A program made the position numbers and the translations under genes. From contig JACAEQ010000116.1 of NCBI GenBank assembly GCA_013388755.1, positions 1 to 64,000 of the forward strand: DNA of 64,000 nt, in the 5' to 3' direction. Source of the DNA: Chloroflexota bacterium. Its GTDB lineage: Bacteria; Chloroflexota; Chloroflexia; Chloroflexales; Roseiflexaceae. Positions 59,307 to 64,000 of this stretch are shown here, one piece after another (the first letter of the stretch is position 1; the number at the start of each line of letters is the position of its first letter). The notes under the pieces are model-generated. The model was not told where the DNA came from and searched no databases. It saw only the letters and a program-made list of their open reading frames with translations.

Positions 59307-60515
59307 TCAAAAGCCAATAGTGATGATCGTACGCCCGGTGCGATCCTGGAAGAAGCCGACGCCGTCCTGGATGAGCCCGACATAAAATCCCATGCGTCTC
59401 TCCGGCTGGCGAATGCGAATGCGCCCGACGACCTCAGCCTCTTCGCCCGGCATCAGGAGATCTTCTTCGAAGGGAACGCGCCATTGCTCCGGTGGCCGGG
59501 GCGACACGGCCCACCGGTAGGGATACCGCTTGGCAGCGCCGCCACTATTGGCATCCCAATCAACACCAACACGCCAGAAGCCACCCGATCGCACTACATA
59601 TGCGCCATTCTCGACCGAAGAGAAGACCTGGTCGGTATCATACTCATACCCTGACGGCGGCCCATAGGTGCGGATCGGGACGTCGCCGCTATTCCTGACA
59701 CGCATGGTCACGGTAATGACGTCGCCGAGCATGACCGATTGCGGCGCCATATAGCTGTACGTGATCGTTGCCTCTGGTTGCCCACCGCCTGCAACGGTGA
59801 TTGCGCCGCGCTGTTCCACCAGATTACCGAAACGGTCCTGTGCCCGGATCGTGAACGTATACACGCCGTCCGGCAGGAGCGTGCCATCAACCGTGCGGCC
59901 GTTCCAGACATGCTTCTGCAACTCTGGTCGTTCAGTAGCCGCGGTTACGAAGGGATACGTTGTGACGCCATCAGGCGCAGTCAGGACAATATCCACCGTC
60001 GCGGTGGTTGGGAGCTGGTAGGTAATCTCCGCAACATCGTCGATCGCATCGGCATTAGGCGAGATGGTTGCAGGCGCGACCACGAGGTTCTCAATCAATG
60101 GCAGTGGTGCATCCTGGCCGATGATGGTCAACGTCTGTTCCGCCACCTGGCGTTCACCGTCGTCGCCAACGGCTTCCACACTCAGGCGATAGGTTCCACC
60201 CGGCAGCGAACGTCGCAGCAACACCGGGTCTTCGGTTGGCGCGGTGCCGTCGAACCGCAACGCATACGGCTCGCCGGAGGGCGCGCGCGGTTCATCGCGG
60301 CGCAGGGTATACCGCACACCCTGGGGATCGATCAGCGCCACAGTGACGCGCGCCGGGCGACCAATCGTGTAGCTGATCGTCACTGTCTCACCAGCGCCGG
60401 TCGAGTGCAGTTCAGACGCCGAGATGGTTACGTTGCTGAGCAAGGGACGTGCAGCGCATGACGCAAGGAGCAGGAGTGTGGCTGCTGCAACAAGCACGGA
60501 CAGAAAACGGAGCAT
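59307..60515 (-). CDS. Lipoprotein with FlgD-like and Ig-like domains
   Basis: A 402-residue exported protein. The signal peptide ends in LLLLASCAA (lipobox Cys about 20). Beta domains follow. One has TISPNADAIDDVAEITYQLP and HVWNGRTVDGTLLPDGVYTF, the FlgD Ig-like pattern. Another has GDVITVTMRVRNSGDVPIRT like NEAT/CARDB-type Ig folds. No enzyme motif. It is 49 bp below the flippase-like gene and probably co-transcribed. Confidence 0.78.
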   Translation of the reverse strand: MLRFLSVLVAAATLLLLASCAARPLLSNVTISASELHSTGAGETVTISYTIGRPARVTVALIDPQGVRYTLRRDEPRAPSGEPYALRFDGTAPTEDPVLLRRSLPGGTYRLSVEAVGDDGERQVAEQTLTIIGQDAPLPLIENLVVAPATISPNADAIDDVAEITYQLPTTATVDIVLTAPDGVTTYPFVTAATERPELQKHVWNGRTVDGTLLPDGVYTFTIRAQDRFGNLVEQRGAITVAGGGQPEATITYSYMAPQSVMLGDVITVTMRVRNSGDVPIRTYGPPSGYEYDTDQVFSSVENGAYVVRSGGFWRVGVDWDANSGGAAKRYPYRWAVSPRPPEQWRVPFEEDLLMPGEEAEVVGRIRIRQPERRMGFYVGLIQDGVGFFQDRTGRTIITIGF

Positions 60516-60564
60516 GCTACTGTCTGTCGTCTTCCTGAACCCGACGAAGCGAACGCCGGCCGGA

Positions 60565-61566
60565 TCAGGCGGCATCGTCAACCACTGGTATGGCCGGGCG
60601 CGGCCTCTCGGCGGTCATCGCGCCATGGCGCCGGCGAAAGAGCGCCAGCGCGATCACGCCGAGACTGACGCCGAACCAGAGGGTACAGAAACGGATAATG
60701 ATCGTCGCGGTTGTTGCGGGGCCGGCGGCCATTGGCATCAGCAGCACCAGCAACCCGGTGCTCGACGCCTCCGAGACGCCAAGCCCGCCGGGCAGGAACG
60801 AGGCCAGGCCGAAGAGCGTTGATGCCGCAAACACAAAGGTCGCTTTCAGCAGGAGCGCCTCGCCCGTTGCACCGAGCGCAAGGAGGACGTAGTAGAACGC
60901 CAGGCACTCGCCAAACCATGACACCACGCTGATCACGGTTGACACCAGGAGCAGCCGCCACGATAACAGGCGACGGCTGCTGTCGTACGCGGTCGTTACG
61001 CGGGGCGCCAGCCGTGTACCAGACGGCAACCGCGCCAGCAGTGTAAGTGCGCGTGTCATGAGCGGCTGCGATTGCACCAGCAGCAACCCGGCCACCGTCA
61101 GCGCCAGGAGGGCAACGAATGCCGGGCGTGCCGGCGGGTAGAGCGTCAGCCCGGCAGCCATCAGCAGCAACATTGCCAGGCCATCGGTAATACGCTCCGC
61201 CAGCACAATCGGTGCCGAAGCGGCGACCGGTGTGCCATTGATCCGCTTGAGCAGCGCCGATTTCAACACTTCGCCCACCTTGGCAGGCGTCACGGCCATC
61301 ACCATACCGCTGGTGAAGAGCAGAGCGCTGTCATAGCGCCCGACACCATGACCCATATCCATGCGGCGCAGGTAGTAGTCCCACTTGAGCCAGCGCAGCA
61401 CATAGTTCAGTAGCGTCAGGCCGAGCACACCCGGCAGCGCCAGCCAGTCAAACGAACCGAAACTGGCAGCCACCTCACGGATATCGCTGACCAGGCCCAG
61501 AACAATCACCACCAGCAGGCCGAGGGCGAGCGACATGAGAATACTGCGGCGCAGATGATCGGGCAC
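60565..61566 (-). CDS. LPG_synthase_TM / UPF0104 family membrane protein
   Basis: A 333-residue integral membrane protein with about 8 helices. FTSGMVMAVTPAKVGEVLKS and LFGLASFLPGGLGVSEASS are the paired motifs of the lysylphosphatidylglycerol synthase transmembrane family. Without the catalytic aminoacyltransferase domain it is more likely a lipid flippase-like protein. The basic tail (FRRRHGAM) is cytosolic. It follows mce by 50 bp on the same strand. Confidence 0.88.
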   Translation of the reverse strand: MPDHLRRSILMSLALGLLVVIVLGLVSDIREVAASFGSFDWLALPGVLGLTLLNYVLRWLKWDYYLRRMDMGHGVGRYDSALLFTSGMVMAVTPAKVGEVLKSALLKRINGTPVAASAPIVLAERITDGLAMLLLMAAGLTLYPPARPAFVALLALTVAGLLLVQSQPLMTRALTLLARLPSGTRLAPRVTTAYDSSRRLLSWRLLLVSTVISVVSWFGECLAFYYVLLALGATGEALLLKATFVFAASTLFGLASFLPGGLGVSEASSTGLLVLLMPMAAGPATTATIIIRFCTLWFGVSLGVIALALFRRRHGAMTAERPRPAIPVVDDAA

Positions 61567-61616
61567 AACAACTCCGTGGACGGCCGGAATCCATCACTCC
61601 CGGCATGGCATTGGTA

Positions 61617-62018
61617 TCAATGCTGGTGCTGAACCAGCTCCACAAGCACGCCCTGGCAGCTCTTCGGGTGCAAAAACGCCACCAGGGTATGATGCAACCC
61701 CGGGCGCGGCACTTCATCGATCAACTGGACACCGCGCGCCTTGACTTCCGCCAGGGCTGCGACAATGTCGTTCACACGGTAGGCGACATGGTGCATACCG
61801 GGGCCGCGCTCGTTCAGATACTTGGCGAACGACGCTTCTTCGGACGTGGGTGCAATCAACTCGAGGAGCATGTCGCCAACTCGCGTCGCCGCAACCGCCA
61901 TATGACGCTCCGGCATCGCGATGCGCTCCCACTCGGTGATGCCGAACGTACGGCTATAGAACGCCACCGCATCCTCAATGTCGCGTACCGCAAAACCGAT
62001 ATGATCCACTTTCTCAAA
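61617..62018 (-). CDS. mce: Methylmalonyl-CoA epimerase
   Basis: A 133-residue VOC-fold enzyme converting (S)- to (R)-methylmalonyl-CoA. FEKVDHIGFAVRDIEDAVAF and GPGMHHVAYRVNDI supply metal His residues, with ELIAPTSEEASFAKYL in between and VLVELVQ at the end. The metal Glu is in LLELIAP or VELVQ. In Chloroflexota this step serves propionyl-CoA metabolism or the 3-hydroxypropionate cycle. GTG 62018 has GAGGAGG just upstream; no mutase gene lies in the window. Confidence 0.92.
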   Translation of the reverse strand, partial: FEKVDHIGFAVRDIEDAVAFYSRTFGITEWERIAMPERHMAVAATRVGDMLLELIAPTSEEASFAKYLNERGPGMHHVAYRVNDIVAALAEVKARGVQLIDEVPRPGLHHTLVAFLHPKSCQGVLVELVQHQH

Positions 62019-62108
62019 CACAGGCGCCTCCTCGTCACATGCGGCTAAACCAGCGGCAGTGTAGCATCTGGCACGCACCGCGTCAATCAAGGCCATCGGG
62101 ATTGCCAG

Positions 62109-62855
62109 TCACCGCATCTCGCGCCCGCCGTTGACATCAAGCGTTGCGCCGGTCACGAAGCTCGAAGCCGGGCTGGCCAGGAAGACGATGCAACGCGCAA
62201 TTTCCTCCGGCTCGGCGTAGCGTTGCAATGCCAGTCGCGTTCTGGCGTAATCCGGCGCGAGGCTGGCGACGGTCTCGCGCCCCATCGGCGTTAATGCAAT
62301 ACCCGGCGCAACACAGTTGACCCGCACCCGTGGCGCGAGCGCACGTGCCGCGCTCTTCGTCAGGTTCACCACGCCGGCCTTGGCGGCGGCGTAATGCGCA
62401 TGGTGCGGCGCGCCGGTTGAACCGGCAACGCTGGCAACGGTGACAATCGCCGCATTATCGCGCAAGAAGGGGATGACGGCACGAAGTGTGTAGAACGCGC
62501 CATTCAGGTTTACACCAATGATGGCGTTCCATTCCTCGGGCGTTACCTCGGCAAGTGGCGTGACGATATTGCGCCCGGCGCACACGACGACGACATCGAA
62601 GCCGCCAGTTTCCACACCGGCTGCCTGGATCGCGCTGGCGGTCGCAGCAGCATCAGCAGCATCGAATCGGGAGAGCCAGGCGCGTCGCCCGGCAATTTCA
62701 ATCGCCGCCGCCGTCCGCCGCGCACCGTCCGCATCATTGCCGAAGGCCACGACCACGTCAGCGCCCTCGTGCGCCAGCAGGCGCGCCACCGCCGCGCCAA
62801 TCCCGCTCGACGCGCCGGTGACCAGCGCAATCTTGTTCTTCAGACCGAGATCCAT
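62109..62855 (-). CDS. Short-chain dehydrogenase/reductase
   Basis: A 248-residue classical SDR. Cofactor loop GASSGIGAAVARLL, NAG-type motif CAGRN (Ala-Gly-Arg), Ser in VASVAGSTG, the YAAAK motif in HHAHYAAAKAG and a PGIALTPMG loop are present. It resembles FabG/glucose dehydrogenase-type enzymes. Cofactor preference and substrate are not deducible. The stop-to-start gap to the small membrane protein upstream is 3 bp. Confidence 0.92.
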   Translation of the reverse strand: MDLGLKNKIALVTGASSGIGAAVARLLAHEGADVVVAFGNDADGARRTAAAIEIAGRRAWLSRFDAADAAATASAIQAAGVETGGFDVVVVCAGRNIVTPLAEVTPEEWNAIIGVNLNGAFYTLRAVIPFLRDNAAIVTVASVAGSTGAPHHAHYAAAKAGVVNLTKSAARALAPRVRVNCVAPGIALTPMGRETVASLAPDYARTRLALQRYAEPEEIARCIVFLASPASSFVTGATLDVNGGREMR

Positions 62856-62858
62856 GCC

Positions 62859-63050
62859 TTACTTGCTCCCAAACGCGCGATGCACCAGGTAGTCGATCGC
62901 CAGAAACAGCGCCACACCCATCAGCAGCAACGCCCACCAGGGTGTAGCGACCCAGATCACGATCCACACCCGGCCAAGGATCATCCAGAGGATCCAGAGG
63001 AATACGACTGCCGTCACCAGCGATGCAACCCGCCGCCCAATGGTGTTCAT
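62859..63050 (-). CDS. Small two-helix membrane protein
   Basis: A 63-residue protein with two membrane helices (VASLVTAVVFLWILWMIL and WALLLMGVALFLAIDYLV), Trp-rich, and a basic end (HRAFGSK). A GGGGGGCG stretch precedes ATG 63050. It lies 3 bp before the SDR and heads the run down to 59307. Function unknown. Confidence 0.6.
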   Translation of the reverse strand: MNTIGRRVASLVTAVVFLWILWMILGRVWIVIWVATPWWALLLMGVALFLAIDYLVHRAFGSK

Positions 63051-63124
63051 GGTACGCCCCCCGGAATGTAATGAACCCTGCCCCAATGTACGCATGTACC
63101 GAGAGCAGGGTTCCGTTGCAGACC

Positions 63125-63198
63125 TGGTACGGGAGACGGGAATCGAACCCGTGACTTGAGCTTGGAAGGCTCTCGCGTTACCACTACGCCACTCCCGC
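63125..63198 (-). tRNA. tRNA-Gly (anticodon TCC)
   Basis: The minus strand from 63198 reads GCGGGAGTGGCGTAGTGG and contains the anticodon stem-loop GAGCCTTCCAAGCTC (anticodon TCC) and T-loop GGTTCGAATCC. The acceptor arm GCGGGAG pairs with CTCCCGT (one G-T), followed by discriminator A and an encoded CCA. 74 nt including CCA. It reads GGA and probably GGG. Confidence 0.97.
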
Positions 63199-63248
63199 GT
63201 GGTATCCTGATTCTAATCGGGCGTCGCTTAACCGTCAAGGGGATGTCC

Positions 63249-64000
63249 ATGCTCCTATCACTGACCTGCAATCCTGCCATCGACCGGGTGTTGATCGTTC
63301 CCGGCTTTCGCAACGCTGAAGTCTGCCGTGTGGCCGAGCGCAGCGATGCTGCCGGTGGCAAAGGGTTCAATGTCGTGCGCGCGGCGCGCACACTTGGCCT
63401 GGCGGCGCGTGCATGCGCACCACTCGGCGGTGAAAACGGGCGTCATATTGCGACGCTTGCGGCGGCCGAAGGGATTGACGGGAGCTGGCACTGGCTCGAG
63501 CAGGGTGAGTCACGTATCTGCTTGCTGATCACCGATCCGGAATCGCGCGACCATCTGACGATCAATGAACGCGGCCCGACGATGATCGCGGATGACTGGC
63601 GCGCGTTCGCCGAACTTGCATGGCGATGTGCTACTGGCGCATCGCACGTTGCCATTTCCGGCAGTGTGCCGCCCGGCATCCATCCGCAGCAGTACGTTGA
63701 CCTGCTGCGTGGCCTGCCATCTGGCACACAGATCTGCGTCGACACCAGTGGCGACACACTGGTTGCCGCGCTGGATCTACCGGTTGATCTGTTGAAGGTC
63801 AACGGGCACGAACTTGGCGCAGCATTGGGAAGCGATATCAATACGCCGGATGCGGCGCGCGCGGCTGCCACCGCCGTGCTGCAGCGCGGCCCGCGAATGG
63901 TCATCGTGACGCTGGGTGCACAGGGTGCAGTGGCAGTAGATGCCTCGGGTGCATGGTGGGCGCGGACACCACCCATCGATCCGATCAGTACTGTGGGAAG
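63249..64000 (+). CDS. PfkB-family sugar kinase (1-phosphofructokinase/tagatose-6-phosphate kinase type), partial
   Basis: At least 250 residues, cut by the window end. The start LSLTCNPAIDRVLIVPGFR and DAAGGKGFNVVRAARTLG are the FruK/LacC signature. ISGSVPPGI and TLGAQGAVAV are further PfkB motifs; the second PfkB signature with catalytic Asp would lie just past the window. ATG 63249 has AAGGGG 6 bp upstream; ATG 63243 is too close to it. It starts 50 bp from the divergent tRNA. Confidence 0.88.
   Translation, partial: MLLSLTCNPAIDRVLIVPGFRNAEVCRVAERSDAAGGKGFNVVRAARTLGLAARACAPLGGENGRHIATLAAAEGIDGSWHWLEQGESRICLLITDPESRDHLTINERGPTMIADDWRAFAELAWRCATGASHVAISGSVPPGIHPQQYVDLLRGLPSGTQICVDTSGDTLVAALDLPVDLLKVNGHELGAALGSDINTPDAARAAATAVLQRGPRMVIVTLGAQGAVAVDASGAWWARTPPIDPISTVG

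Overview
The window is a GC-rich, densely coded bacterial chromosome segment with no rRNA, transposase, phage genes or CRISPR array. The gene style points to a filamentous Chloroflexota close to Roseiflexus. The clues are a menaquinone (men) cluster, a SUF iron-sulfur operon, a CysO/Mec/CysM/MoeZ sulfur relay, methylmalonyl-CoA epimerase, GAF-rich histidine kinases, and secreted lipoproteins with Thr-Pro linkers. The taxon is inferred from gene content only.

Layout. 1-2.8 kb: a GH4 glycosidase overlapping a ceramidase-like hydrolase. 2.8-10.7 kb: menaquinone genes on the minus strand, read menF, menD, menB, menE, menH, below a TetR regulator that has its own double palindrome. 10.8-21.6 kb: cell-envelope proteins (Ig-like secreted protein, lipoproteins, RodZ-like protein), Tag glycosylase, YajQ, RimO, a BlaI-type repressor, a prenyl diphosphate synthase and a GT4 glycosyltransferase. 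21.7-28 kb: RraA-like protein, CoaE, an amidohydrolase-CYTH fusion, two zinc-ribbon proteins, Sua5 and a flavin reductase. 28-37.6 kb: a NarL-type regulator with a degenerate receiver, a TolB-like lipoprotein, an orphan HyuA, LysA, a cation/proton antiporter and thiol peroxidase. 37.9-40.6 kb: a membrane-PAS-STAS sensor, an AAC(2')-like acetyltransferase and a YigZ-family protein.

40.7-53 kb is devoted to sulfur and Fe-S chemistry. One run, read from 45.5 down to 40.7 kb, is rhodanese, SufE, SufU-like scaffold, CysM, Mec (JAMM protease), CysO (ubiquitin-like sulfur carrier), MoeZ. The other, read from 53 down to 46.9 kb, is SufR, SufC, SufD, SufS, SufU, SufB, with a Rieske ferredoxin and a roadblock-like protein beyond it. 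Together they cover sulfur mobilisation, protein-thiocarboxylate cysteine synthesis, cluster assembly and cluster-sensing regulation. 53.1-64 kb: a MalY/PatB C-S lyase, an HD-GYP response regulator convergent with a 1021-residue GAF/PAS histidine kinase, an envelope lipoprotein and flippase-like membrane protein, methylmalonyl-CoA epimerase, an SDR, tRNA-Gly(TCC) and a partial PfkB sugar kinase.

The most unusual feature is the interplay of short repeats with gene ends. Seven-base-pair arrays lie at 3' ends of genes, and for menH, menF, tetR, sua5 and cysO the stop codon lies inside the array. Small palindromic elements have extended rimO and landed beside cysM with a clean 10-bp target duplication. 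A polypurine tract plus a broken four-helix-bundle gene has replaced the end of menE. In cysO the repeat adds six residues after the functional Gly-Gly, next to a JAMM protease gene, which suggests the carrier must be proteolytically activated.
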